This document shows positions 47,901 through 58,716 of a stretch of 64,000 bases of DNA, in pieces. This stretch comes from Prochilodus magdalenae (lineage: Eukaryota; Chordata; Actinopteri; Characiformes; Prochilodontidae): contig JAMWET010000624.1 in assembly GCA_024036415.1 (NCBI GenBank), positions 62,001 to 126,000 on the forward strand. The letters run 5' to 3'. The translations under genes were made by a program, and so were the position numbers. The notes beneath the pieces are model-generated. The model worked only from the letters and a program-made list of their open reading frames with translations. It searched no databases and was not told the origin of the DNA. How positions within the stretch are numbered: position 1 is the first letter of the stretch; every line of letters begins with the position of its first letter.

Positions 47901-49469
47901 AGTTTGCAGAGTGCTGAAACTAGTGGGCTGCAATACATTGGAGTAATCGAGGCATTGTGTCCAGGAGGGAGAAGATACTTAAGTCCGCACGACCGGCTGG
48001 ATTCCTGCCTGTCAGGAAGGGCATAATGACAACTGGGGTCATGGTTAGAATAACTCCGTCTCATGAGAACATTAAGATGTAAAGAGTCATTCAGAGTGGT
48101 TTGGTGGTCACCCATGTTTCACCTCCTTAAAACAGGTGTGAAATGCGTCACATACGTCTTCATTACCAACCTATGGATGTCGAAACTGGTGGCATTTGAA
48201 CTGTTCACTCCCCCAGTGTATGAACCATCATAGTGAACTGGAGAAGAGGTCCAGTGACTAATCTGCCTTACAAGCTCATGACATATCATGAGAGAATGAA
48301 TACATCATATGCCTGCCTGAGACTAAGGACTGTCAAAGGTACGTACAGCTGGCGTCCTCACAAACGTCCGGATGAGAATTACTTTAGGAGTTCTCCAACT
48401 CTGTAGGTTTGTACAGGTCCAGACTGTAGCTCGCATCTGTTTCTATGGTTATGATACTGCTAAGTACCATATGGGTTCATTCACATGCGTCAGGAAGGAA
48501 CTCCTTACCACATGAGCTGATATTGTTCGGTAGGTATGAAAAGTGGTTTTGCTCGATGAGTGGATTATTCGTGTTAGCCTACTGTAGTGATACTGAGCTG
48601 TGGAAGCCTGTTTTCAAAGACTTGGTGGTGTCTGAGGCTGAAGGGATGAAGGCAATCACAGCAGGAGCACACCATTCGAAATCATTCAGTGTTAAAGACG
48701 CCCCATAAGCAGCACAGGCTCAAACGAGACACGAGGGCAGGCAGCGAGGTGGAAAGCAATAGGCCTGGCTAGCCACTGGAAACCAACACCAGTGACATGG
48801 AGGCATGTTGGCCTCTCTCCGGGCAAGGCCTTGTAGGGCTCAGAGTACATCAGCCGCCATAGGAACCCCCTCACAGCTGAGCTTCTCCTGCCTACTGTCC
48901 ATAATGCTGCCCTCTCCATTTCTCTTGTACTGTGTCCAACCTCCACTGGCCCCTCCTTAGCTTCCACTTGGCCTTGGATCTGGTCAAACCAGCTCCTCTT
49001 ATTAGCCTCTCAGAGGGCTAAGGAACTCTGTGGCCATAAAGTCTTGGCAAAGGATTCGTATCATGACACAATGGATGTAGGGTCTACTGGTGTGTTTAGA
49101 ACGAGGGGGTCTTAAAGTGAGATCGTGTATCAAGAAATGTGTGTGGTAATTGGATTATGGCACTGATTTCCAATAAATCCAATATTCCAATTGGGAATAT
49201 GGACTTTTGTTAGTTTTTTTTTGTAATTAATATTGTTGCTATTGCCAAGGCTTAACTTTAAAATTGATAACTTTACAGAAGCAACACAGAAACATTTGTT
49301 CTTTATAATGTTCAATGTTATACAGTGTAAAAATATTATTTTTCATTTTAGACCATTTTTATTGGTCCATTCATCACCATTCAATGAGTCCAGCAATGCA
49401 TAGGCTAGCTGAAGAGTTCAAATAATGTTTGGACCAAAGGTTTAGCCCAGACATCAAAAAAAGATACAC
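44901..49469. other. low-copy, AT-rich in the middle
   Basis: No gene is recognised. AT-rich sequence with a (TA)n run at about 46463-46489 occupies 46.3-47.0 kb. AGAACC-type scraps lie at 45.9-46.16 and 47.03-47.22 kb. The stretch 47.4-49.1 kb looks like ordinary low-copy sequence. Confidence 0.35.
45905..46165. mobile_element. possible AGAACC-type repeat (family J-like)
   Basis: ACAGAACCATGTGCATGTTG, GGTTCTGCAGATTGATGG and GGTTCTGTGCAGCAG are followed by GAGAACCATAACC. The stretch contains short inverted words but no defined terminal repeats. It is weakly supported. Confidence 0.3.
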
Positions 49470-49547
49470 ACAGTGGCCTGTAAAGTTTGGGGTGCCCTAT
49501 TAAATAACATTTTGTTTTGGTCATGCTGACGTGACTAAACATGTGGC

Positions 49548-49587
49548 TTGTTGGTATGCCTTTGTTGAGATCATGGCATACCAACAA
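49548..49587. repeat. short inverted repeat with alternative pairings
   Basis: TTGTTGGTATGCC (49548-49560) is the exact complement of GGCATACCAACAA (49575-49587). GCCTTTGTTG (49558-49567) also pairs with CAACAAAGGC (49582-49591), so two overlapping hairpins compete. It lies just right of a CAGTGGCCTGTAAAGTTTGG phrase (about 49471-49490) reminiscent of mariner-type ends, so it may be the middle of a small hairpin transposon. Confidence 0.7.
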
Positions 49588-49658
49588 AGGCACATTGAGC
49601 ATTACCATTACACAACGCTAGTCCATGTTTGATGTTGATAGGAAAAGCAGAGATAAAA

Positions 49659-50396
49659 ATGAGTCCCTGTGACTGAAACTACAATAACACCTTGTAACAC
49701 CTCCACAAGCACCTGGGCATGTACTGGACAAGTTTCTGGATGTAGCCACATCAGTGTTCAGACACCCTTCCATCAAAGACTTGTGCAGTTGGTCCAGATT
49801 TGGTGGATGCCTTCCCTGGGACAATTCAGAGGAGAATTCCCTGTAGACTGGGATTTTAGCCACTGCTGGTCGACCCGTATGGCCGTATGCTTGTAACGCT
49901 GGATTGTGAGTGAATGAGTCAATACAGGGCCGGCAGATGAACTGAGGAACCAAACGGCAGATGAACTGAGGAACCAAACCACAGCGACGAAAACAGACAT
50001 GAGCAAAACAGGGCGTATATCCTGCTAGAGGTAAGGGCCAAAACCAAAAATCAGGCAGTCAGAACAAGAGAGTTGGGAATACTCAGGAATTCCGGGGAAG
50101 CACAGTGGGGAAGCAGTTCCTGATTGGAAACAGTAGAACTTGCAGTACTGACGTCATGGAGCAGAGGATCATGGGAAGTGTAGTCTCTGGATTCAGGTGA
50201 GGAACCCAGACACTTAACAACACTTCCATATACCTGCAGATTCACCTACTTCCTTCACACTATGGTCTTTGGCACGCCCAAATTTTCCACACATGGAACG
50301 AGACATTCCCTGCACTGTAGCACCTCCTCTCAATCTATGGATCCCATCACTCACACCCCGCAGGTATTTATAACCCCATCGTCCTTGTGCAGTTCC
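49659..50396 (-). mobile_element. Tc1-like family A, copy 4, interrupted
   Basis: The left part (49659-49892) carries the C-terminal relic and the GAATTCCCTGTAGACTGGGA block. The right part (50218-50396) carries the helix-turn-helix leader (CATACACCTGCAGATTC block in diverged form). About 325 bp of unrelated sequence interrupts the two exactly at GTATGCTT|CCATA. Orientation is reverse. Confidence 0.85.
49893..50217. mobile_element. possible solo LTR nested in family A
   Basis: The inserted sequence begins TGTAACGCTGG and ends near TTAACAACA, consistent with TG...CA termini. A short imperfect duplication (ATGCT / ACACT) lies at the junctions. Internal words GGCAGATGAACTGAGGAACC, ATCATGGGAAGTGTAGTC and CATGGAGCAGAGGATCATGG recur at 60.83-61.20 kb. 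No coding sequence or primer-binding site is seen, so calling it an LTR is an inference. Confidence 0.45.
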
Positions 50397-51194
50397 AAGT
50401 CCACGGTGCCAAATCTCAGACTCCTAAAGACTTTCTTTCTGGATGTGAATGAATTACGGGATATATGCCTGAACATGGCACCTTCTGAAGTTGATCTGTT
50501 AGGCGAATTCCAAGGCTTTAGCCCAACACGTTCGAGATCTAAACTTAAAAGCTGCTTTACAGTTAAATCTTGATGTTGATTAAAGCTAGCAGCTTTATCA
50601 TTATTTAGGGTCTTGCTTTGGTATTCGGCTGAATCGTCTTGTGAATCTGGGGTTGAATGTTTCAATAAACGGCAGACTCGTAGAATCTGAAGGGTTTTAG
50701 TGTAAGTACATGGAAAGGGTTTATTTATAAACTGTAAGTCCTTGTTGCACCTGAATAATGTATAATCAAACAGCGCTCAACTTTAAAACCATGCCAGCTA
50801 AATTATGGTGTTGAGACGTACAGTACGTGTGATGCTCTTATTCACTACATAGTAATCTCTATAGAAAAGCATGGACCAACGGAATGGGACCCCCAGGAGC
50901 TTAGGGATGCTCATACATCTGCTTAATACCAGCTAGAGGGGTATAAGGCCTCCAGTGTTTGGCTGTAGAGCAGTGGCATTGGGGAGCTCCTTCCAGTATC
51001 TTTGGGAAGAAGTTGGAGTGATCCAGAACTGATCATCCAACATCAGTACCTGACCACACCAATGCTTTGTAGATGCTATCAGATGCTCTCAGCAATGTTC
51101 CAACATCTACAGTGGCCTTCTAGGTAGGGTAACGCCACCTACTGCTCAAAGGTGTGGGGTAAACTCTCCATCTTGCTCCAAAACTCAGATCAAA
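50397..51194. other. low-copy stretch
   Basis: No gene or known repeat. Confidence 0.45.
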
Positions 51195-52410
51195 CAAATG
51201 ATTAAGAGCTACAGATACAATGGGACTCCTAACAACTACCTGGAAGACCCAAACGGCCACTGCAACTGTCCAAATTCATCTTTGAGAAAGAGAAGAACAT
51301 CAAGCTCAATTCTTGACTACATCCACAGGTGTTTCCATCGCTCCTTCCACTGTGAGAAGACACCTCAACACTATGGGGGTCTGAAAGGAGGTGTAGCTGT
51401 TCTAGAAGCTCCTCATCGAGAACTGAGACACACACATCTAACAAAGAAGCTGCTGCGGGTGTTCTCAGAACAGTAAACTGAGTGGCCACCTTGGAGTCCA
51501 GAACCTCAGCATCACCCCAGAATGTCCGCACCCCAGAGTCCAGAACCTCAGCATCACCCCAGAATGTCCGCACCCCAGAGTCCAGAACCTCAGCATCACC
51601 CCAGAATGTCCGCACCCCAGAGTCCAGAACCTCAACATCACCCCAGAATGTCCGCACCCCAGAGTCCAGAACCTCAGCATCACCCCAGAATGTCTGCACC
51701 CCAGAGTCCAGAACCTCAGCATCACCCCAAAATGTCCGCAACCCAGAGTCCAGAACCTCAGCATCACCCCAGAATGTCCACACCCCAGAGTCGAGAGCCT
51801 CAGCATCACCCCAGAATGTCCAGAATCTCAACCTCACCCCAGAATGTCCGCACCCCAGAGTCCAGAACCTTAGCATCACTCCAGAATGTCTGCACCCCAG
51901 AGTCCAGAACCTTAGCATCACTCCAGAATGTCTGCACCCCAGAGTCCAGAACCTTAGCATCACTCCAGAATGTCCACAACCCAGAGTCAAGAACCTCAGC
52001 ATCACCCCAGAATGTCCAGAATCCAGAGCCCAGAGCCTCAGCATCACCCCAGAATGTCCAGAATCTCAACCTCACCCCAGAATGTCCGCACCCCAGAGTC
52101 CAGAACCTTAGCATCACTCCAGAATGTCTGCACCCCAGAGTCCAGAACCTCAGCATCACTCCAGAATGTCTGCACCCCAGAGTCCAGAACCTCAGCATCA
52201 CTCCAGAATGTCTGCACCCGAGAGTCCAGAGCCTCAGCATCACCCCAGAATGTCCGCACCCGAGAGTCCAGAGCCTCAGCATCACCCCAGAATGTCCGCA
52301 CCCCAGACTCCAGAACCTCAACCTTACTGAATGTGTTTGGGTTTTTTTAGATGGTGAGAAGAAGCAGAACCAACCACCAGCTAAACCAACTTCTTAGACT
52401 GAAATCTGGA
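51195..52410 (+). mobile_element. Tc1-like family D, copy 4, carrying a minisatellite
   Basis: The copy is plus-oriented. The left part (51195-51490) matches family D: CCTAACAACTACCTGGAAGA, CACTGTGAGAAGACACCTCA, GGTCTGAAAGGAGGTGTAGC, then GAGTGGCCACCTTGGAGTCC. The right part (52300-52410) resumes the family: CAGAACCTCAACCTTACTGA then ATGTGTTTGGGTTTTT, encoding QNLNLTECVWVFLDG with the catalytic-Glu codon. Between them the block is repeated about twenty times. Without the array the element would be roughly the size of copy 3 (about 0.4-0.6 kb). The full transposase is not present. Confidence 0.85.
51494..52330. repeat. 42-bp coding-derived minisatellite
   Basis: About 20 tandem units of 42 bp, such as AGAATGTCCGCACCCCAGAG then TCCAGAACCTCAGCATCACC plus CC, at exact 42-bp spacing (for example 51519 and 51561). 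In the transposase frame each unit reads PRVQNLSITPECPH. A two-unit variant containing AGAATCTCAACCTCACCCCA occurs at about 51820 and 52060, about 239 bp apart, with matching neighbours, so there is higher-order structure. Because 42 is a multiple of 3 and stops are absent, frames stay open on both strands (291 codons on plus from 51522 and 272 codons on minus from 52047). These are not genes. Confidence 0.97.
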
Positions 52411-53329
52411 GGTGGTCTGCTCTGGTGGTCTCCTTCGGGTTGCGTACAGTAGGGCGTTTAAACAGCTGGCCTCATTCTCCTCCAGAAGACCCCCGTCAGA
52501 ATAAAGATCCAATGTGTCCAGCCTCGGAGCTCCACCTGTAGACGTCACCTGGGTCATGCCGCAGCTGGCCTTTGACGCTCATGGTTGTTGCATTGTGGGA
52601 GTGGAAATCTCGCTCAACAGGGAACTGGATTGTCCCCAAAGCCTGAGCGCATTTAAACAGCCTCTTCGTTGTGATACATTCCTTTGCTGGCGCGCGGAGA
52701 AAAAACAGCTGGACGTGAACCAGCGCGCCCGCGCTTGTGTGTGCGGGTGTGTGCGGGTGTGTTTTTACTCTCCGAGCGACACAGATAATAGTGTGATCCT
52801 CTCTTACCCCCCGAGGATGCGATTTGGCTCAGCAGCGGGGGGGATTGGGGACAGAGGGGAATCAGAGTGAGGGGTTATGAATGTGCGTTTGATTTTCATA
52901 CGCCGCGGGGGTCTGGCGCACAGTGGGCCGCTTGTTGCCGCCGTGCCCAGATGTGCGCCCCGGCCCGTTCAGACAGGGGGTCTCCCCTCAAAGACGCCCT
53001 GTTTAGGCCCGCTGGGGGACAAGGCCTTGTCTAAAAGAGACAGTGAGAGGCCCTATCCTCACCTCAGCCGCTCACACACACTTACTCACACACCCCTCAG
53101 GAGCTGAACCCAGTACCAGGCCGAGCACCAGACAGGAGACAACATTGGTTCTGTTCAGCTGGGTGAATTGAGTCCGAGTGCTATAGAAGTGCGGGGACTG
53201 TAATGTCCGCAGCTTCGGAACAGCAAGCCATTGGTGGATCCATCTTCGTTATGGGTTACAGAGACACTGTAGAGACCGTAGGTACACGTGATCATAGGGT
53301 CATTGCTGACCACAGAGAGGACTTTGTGT
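52411..53329. other. GC-rich low-copy stretch
   Basis: A GC-rich patch lies at about 52720-53000 with several CpG dinucleotides and GTGTGCGGGTGTGTGCGG. No gene is recognised. It could be CpG-island-like but no promoter element is evident. Confidence 0.4.
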
Positions 53330-54143
53330 CTTTATAGCGGTAGCATGAATAGCTGCACCGTGAAGGAATCAACCGACAGGAATGACACTTGGTGGGGGGG
53401 GTTTACATTGTGAGACTCAATGACTCAAATTTCACCCTCAGCCATGCATATGACATAAGCAAGGACGGGCCTTATCTCTGTACCTGACTGACCCAACAGC
53501 CACCATTACAGACCTCCAGCGAGCAGTGGTGTCCTCCATGAGTCGTCCTGTTAGTGCAGCTCCATTGGCAGACGGCTGCACCACGCAGGACTACATGTAC
53601 ACAGACCGTTACCACGACTGTCCTTAACACCACGTCACCGTCGCCAAAGACTGCAGTGGTGTCGTACCAGACTGTCATGGAGTGACTCAGAATGGCAGCG
53701 GGTCATCTTCAGTGACGAGTCCCGCTTTAGTCTTGGTGGAGACGCCCAACGAATCCGTGTGTGGAGGCACCGTGGTCAGCACCAAGATGAACGGTGTACT
53801 GTCACACGTCCAGAAGGCCTGGTGTCACTCCACCTCCACCCCTACTGCACCATCTGCAGGAGCTGTGTGAGGATGTTCAAGCTGCATGGGATGGATTATC
53901 ACAGGACACCATTAGGAACCTCTACAGCTCCATACCGAGACGTCTGGCGTGTTGGGTTAGCAAACACGGCGGCCCGACGCCATACTGAGAGACAGACTTC
54001 TGTATGTGTAGCTCAATAAATATTGATCATATCAGTCTAAATTTATCATCAGTTATTGATCCTGGTCACCTTTATCTTCCTTCCCAACAGCACCGCACTC
54101 CCACACCTCCTTCTGGGTGCCGCTGTTCTTTGATAAGTGTATA
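53330..54143 (+). mobile_element. Tc1-like family B, most complete copy
   Basis: At about 815 bp this copy has all family B blocks in order. First come the 5' end with CACCGTGAAGGAATCAACCG and the leader through GACCTCCAGCGAGCAGTGG. The transposase relic then reads QRVIFSDESRFSLGGDAQRI and RVWRHRGQHQDER, with the second Asp of the DDE triad in FSDES. Next is a jump to the C-terminal HHLQELCEDVQAAWDGLSQD and SSIPRRLACWVSK then GGPTPY-stop (53975-53990). Last is a 3' tail ending TTTGATAAGTGTATAT. The missing part contains the residues with the catalytic Glu. Frames differ on the two sides of the jump, so nothing functional is encoded. Confidence 0.92.
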
Positions 54144-55647
54144 TATAGCAAGTTAATGCGAATGCTTTACACTTGAATGACGTAAAGTGCCACTACCAGT
54201 CCACTAGAGACTGCTGCCTCCCCCGAGGATGGGCCTGCGGACAACAAGAGAGTGCTTCTTGGACCACAGGTTGAGAAATCCCTCTATGCATGGCAAACGA
54301 ATGTCCATCACCGTTTATGAGGCCCAAAGAAGGTATCAGGAGAAAGGATGAAAGAGAGAGAGCGAGAGAGCGAGAGAGAGAGAGAGAGAAAGAGGGGCAC
54401 ACGTAGAGGGGGTGGGATACAAAACCAGCGCCCCACACCTCACAATGCCTCAGGAGAACGTCGATAGTCATTTACATCGGTAGGGGTGTGTTTTTTATGT
54501 CCGCTGCTTATAGCTATTGACCGGGGGCCTCTTCTTCGGCAGACAGGAACAAACAGCAAAGCCTCCAGGTGTGAGAAGAAGCTTTTGTGTGGCCGCTGGT
54601 CTTTTTGTCGCGCACCTTCCCCAAGGAAGTGTAGGCACACTGTGTCAAAGATTCGCACGAGGGGTCCCTGCTGCTAGCTGCACAAATCGCAATCAATGCG
54701 TACAAAGGGGGATTATCGACGTGCCCCGCTTTGCGGCATTCGCCTAGTCTGGATGGGCCACGCAGACACGTTTCAGCGCATGCATGCTGCAGGTATTTGA
54801 CCCAGCAGGTTGACGATGCTCTTTAGCATTTACGCTAACACATGAACCGGTTAGCCTGTGTTTGGGTAACCCTCTTACATTTCAAACACTCATGGAGGCT
54901 ACGAGACTGACTAGCCTAGATAGCATCTCACAAGCTAACGCGCCTTAGTAAGCGCAGTGTTAGCGTCCATGCTATGTAGCCGTCTGTTCTCGTTTTTGAT
55001 GACCCAGAAAGAGGGGAGGCATCTGATATTGACATACAGCGAGGGGGCCTTTTTTATGGGGTGGATCGATCGCCAGCATTCAGTGCAACTCAGTTGTCAC
55101 GGTGCCAGAGGACACCTGCTGTAGCTTTAATGTTTGGCCGGTCAATAGCCACAGCCTTTCGCCTAGCAGAGGGTGAAGCAGGCCCACTGTGGTCAAACTC
55201 CCGATTGCGGGGATGTTAGAGGGAGAGGGGTTAATGCATGGTGACAACTTTCCTCGTTCGTGTAGTTTGTAGTGTTGGTAACGTTGATAATGGCTACCAT
55301 AGCCATTTAGTAGTTATGAGGGATGAGTTAGCTTCACTTTAGACTGGCCAAAAAGCATATGTAGATCGATTACCGAGTTGGTGATATGGCCACACCTGTA
55401 TTAGTTGTGAGGTTTGATCACTGGTCAGCATGCTTCTGGCAAGGTGACAGGAATGATCAGAGATCAAACAGAGCATAATAGTGTTATGCCTTGACTGGGC
55501 TAGGGTGAACGTGCAGGCCACACCATTCATCAGAACTCTCCAGAATGCTCCTCGAACCAGTTCTGGAGGGGCCCAGAATAAGCTCTGACTTGGCGTAGAA
55601 AGGGTAGCCAAATCTGACCGACATGTCTTCTTGGCAAACCCCTCTCT
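54144..55647. other. low-copy stretch with GA-rich run
   Basis: A GA-rich microsatellite lies at 54352-54392. The rest has no known repeat or gene signal. Confidence 0.4.
54352..54392. repeat. (GA)n-type microsatellite
   Basis: Interrupted GA repeats with GAGC variants. Confidence 0.9.
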
Positions 55648-55795
55648 GTTCCCTACATAGTGCACTATACCTACCTGCTCCCTACATAGTGCACTACACC
55701 TACCTGCTATCTACAAACTTCATTACACCTACATGCTCCCTGCATAGTGCACTACACCTACCTGATCACTACATAGTGAATTAAACCTACCTGTC
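55648..55795. repeat. 29-bp minisatellite, about 5 units
   Basis: Units of the form CCCTACATAGTGCACTACAC plus CTACCTGCT recur at 29-bp spacing (for example 55651 and 55680), with diverged units at about 55708 and 55766. Confidence 0.85.
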
Positions 55796-56619
55796 TGTAT
55801 ATGGAAAGCTGGAATTCCAAAGCATCTACATGCTTCTACAGAAGCTTCTAGGGAGCACAGAGGTGTTTTCACCCAGGGTTTGATAGCACTTCTGACGAAA
55901 ACATGGGCATTTGAAGCGTGTAATGCTAACCATACACTAGAAGACTTTGAAACGACTCTGAAAAGACAAAAACTGGGAATCTTGCAGAGCCACTATTTAT
56001 AAGACAGCAACTAGATTGAGATTATTTCACATCATGTTTGCTGGTAGGCTAAATGTAAACATTGTAGCTCCGTTTGGCAGTGTATTGGCTAGCTAGCTAG
56101 CTAATTAGCTTTAGCATAGCATTACTCCCCTTTGTTACAAGATAGGATGACGTGTAAATAGCTTTAAAATGTGCGTGATTTAGAATTAATGTTCATTAAT
56201 GAACATTAGAAATAACATTAATGAGCTCTCAGATGTGTTTACGTTTCTGACGACTCAGGCCCATAACTCGGGCTCGCATTTTAGCCAGCCACAGGGATTT
56301 CGCGGGTTTCAGCTTCTGCTTCTTTTGAACAGTCCAGGAGATCTGCTGATCCCGAGCCCTGGCCGGACTCCCCTCCATGTCGATTCTCCACCAGACATTC
56401 CAGTACTTGACTCATAGCTTCCCATTTGGGCCTGAAAAGAGCTCTCCTATTGGTTGTTGACATATTTACGTCACTATTTGTGTGAGCCAAGGTTTAAGAC
56501 TGATGATAATATTAAACACGGTTGATTTAATCGGAACGCCAGGACGAGAGAACGACCTAAACCTGCAATCCTGACCACCTTACACTGAACAATTGAGATG
56601 ACGCGAGTGCGACGCAACT
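55796..56619. other. low-copy stretch
   Basis: GCTAGCTAGCTAGCTAATTAGC-type sequence lies at about 56089-56110. No gene is seen. Confidence 0.4.
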
Positions 56620-56860
56620 CTAGCAAAGCTCTCGTGATTTTGTTCCGAAGACGTTCTAGTGACGTTCTTTAGACTTCCATACTGCACTTTTACAGTCAAT
56701 CATATCAGAAGTACCTTCATTCAAGCCTGTGATGTCATGGGTGAGGCTGGGTAGCATGTTTGCTAACTTTTAGCCTGCTAGCTAACTGGCCAGCCGAGTT
56801 CTAGATAAGAGAATACGTTAGTCAGCAAGTAAGTTTAAACAGAGCCGCATTCTTACATCA
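56620..56860. repeat. dispersed repeat G, copy 2
   Basis: See the copy at 28.49 kb. Shared words include AGTGACGTTCTTTAGACTT, GTAGCATGTTTGCTAAC, TTTAAACAGAGC and TTCTTACATCATC. Confidence 0.5.
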
Positions 56861-58181
56861 TCAGTGCGCCTATTTGGCTGTGTCAGCAGCTTCAGGGTCA
56901 GAGATTATTATCTGAACAGCACAAAGATTCATTATGTGGTCAGTAATAAAAAGTCCAGCTGTTGTGGTGCGGTCATAGATGTGTATTCGACCTGAGTTTA
57001 GGTTTATAATGCTAGTTTTAGGCCTAATTGGTCTTTAAACCAACAAACTGAACCTACCATTAAGCTCCCTAAGAGCCGTGTGGACAGCTGATCCAGACGT
57101 TAACAGTTTTCCAAAGGAAAGCACTGAGCAATTAATCATTCTGGTATCACCGGACTTTGCCTTCAAATGCCGCCCCATTCCGGCCTCCATGGGTATTTAT
57201 TTATACCTAACCTCGCTCTAACACTGTTCCTCCGACGCTGTTCCACCGACACCGTGTAACTGTATCATTAAGCTTTAAGTGCAACAAACAATAAATCAGC
57301 CTCAAACCTGATCAAGACGAATGCGTCCGTCAGGGAACCTCTGACACAACTACGTGGCTTCCAACGCCCGATCAAGGAGTTAACTTCTTGTGGTATGTTG
57401 TATCCAAACAAGCCGGCTGTAGAGTTAAAAAAGGCAGCAGAAATGACGGCTATCGGCTTTCACGTTGGAGAGAAAAAAAAATCCCCCAAAGCACCAAACT
57501 CTTCTGAAATGTGCTCCACTGGGACGACTTAAAATGAAACTGCAAACTAGACAAACACGCCGGTGAAAGCCGACACATTCCTGCATCCGAGGCTGCTGAT
57601 AGGCCGGCGGCTTTAGCTTGGCGGCGGTCAGATGACCTAAATCTTCCTGACGCTCCGGGCCCCGGTCGAGGAATCGGCGTGAGCCGGCTGCTCTAACACC
57701 CTGAGGATGGATAATGATAACACATTTTTCCGAAAGTGGCTGTAAATCAGCGAGTGCGATGGAGCTCCGGGCGCGGGGTATGAATGAAGACCTGGTACAG
57801 TCGTGTCTGGTGTTTTAGCGCCGTAAATCTGAGAGCAACAGTGATATCTGCACTTACTGGCCATTTTATCGGAAACGGCTACCATTTATTAGGGGACAGG
57901 ACCACCATAGGACTTTCGCTGACCAGATATGAATAGGGTCATGCACCATTCTCAGCAGAGCTGGTACAAGAGTTCACTGCAGGCTAAGATGCTAACAGGA
58001 CAGGCTCACTGAGCTATAGCTGAACATTCTCATATCCATATCCTTGCATATCTGGTCACGTACACCTACATATGTTAATGGCACTACTGTGTTGGCGGTG
58101 TGTGTTACTCAGCTTGTTTCCACATTCTGTGGGTGTCTATATGAGCTCACCAGACTTGCATGTTTGTAGTAACTTGGGGCT
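56861..58181. other. low-copy stretch
   Basis: No gene or known repeat. The region 57300-57850 is repeat-free and compositionally even, possibly conserved non-coding sequence (not testable here). Confidence 0.4.
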
Positions 58182-58716
58182 AGCACCGATGGGGCTATAA
58201 ATCCCTGTGGGGTGTGAGTGAAGGGATCCATAGATTGGGAAGAGGTGCTACAGTGCAGGGAATGTCTCGTTCCATGTGTGGAAAACACTCTAGAGCAAAT
58301 ATTAATGATTGGCTAAAGGATTGACTGAGCATGTGGGTGTGGCCAAAGACCATAGGGTGAAGGAAGTAGCTGAATCTGCAGGTGTATGGAAGCAGCGTAC
58401 GGTCATACGGGTCTACCAGCAGTGGATAAAATCCCAGTCTACAGGGAATTCTCCTCGGAACTGTGCCATCCACCAAATCTGGAACCAATTGACCAATTCT
58501 TAGATGCAAGAGCGTCTGAACACTGATGTGGCTACATCCGGAAACTGGTCCAGTCCATGCCCAATCCAGTCCCAGCTGTTATTGGTGCTGGTGGAGGTGT
58601 TATAGGCTGTTAGGTACGTTTCAGTCACAGGGGACTCATTGAAAATGTACTGAATTAGAAAGGAATTGCAAAAACAAAGCATTTTAATGGTGGTCTCAGA
58701 CTTTTAGACCCCACTG
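58182..58716 (+). mobile_element. Tc1-like family A, copy 5 (best 3' end)
   Basis: The plus-oriented element carries the helix-turn-helix relic as an open frame (58309-58503: VAKDHRVKEVAESAGVWK then TVIRVYQQW). After the deletion point, the C-terminal tail reads KLVQSMPNPVPAVIGAGGG with stop. The 3' end is ...GGTGGTCTCAGACTTTTAGA then CCCCACTG with a flanking TA. This is the terminal repeat typical of Tc1-like elements that begin CAGTGGGGTCTAAAAGTC. The 5' terminal repeat is missing. It shows most clearly how family A joins the N- and C-terminal ends of a transposase without the catalytic core. Confidence 0.9.

Noticed and set aside
51229..52397. 272- and 291-codon repetitive frames on opposite strands
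   Set aside because: Explained by a 42-bp unit without stops. No start context or non-repeat domain.
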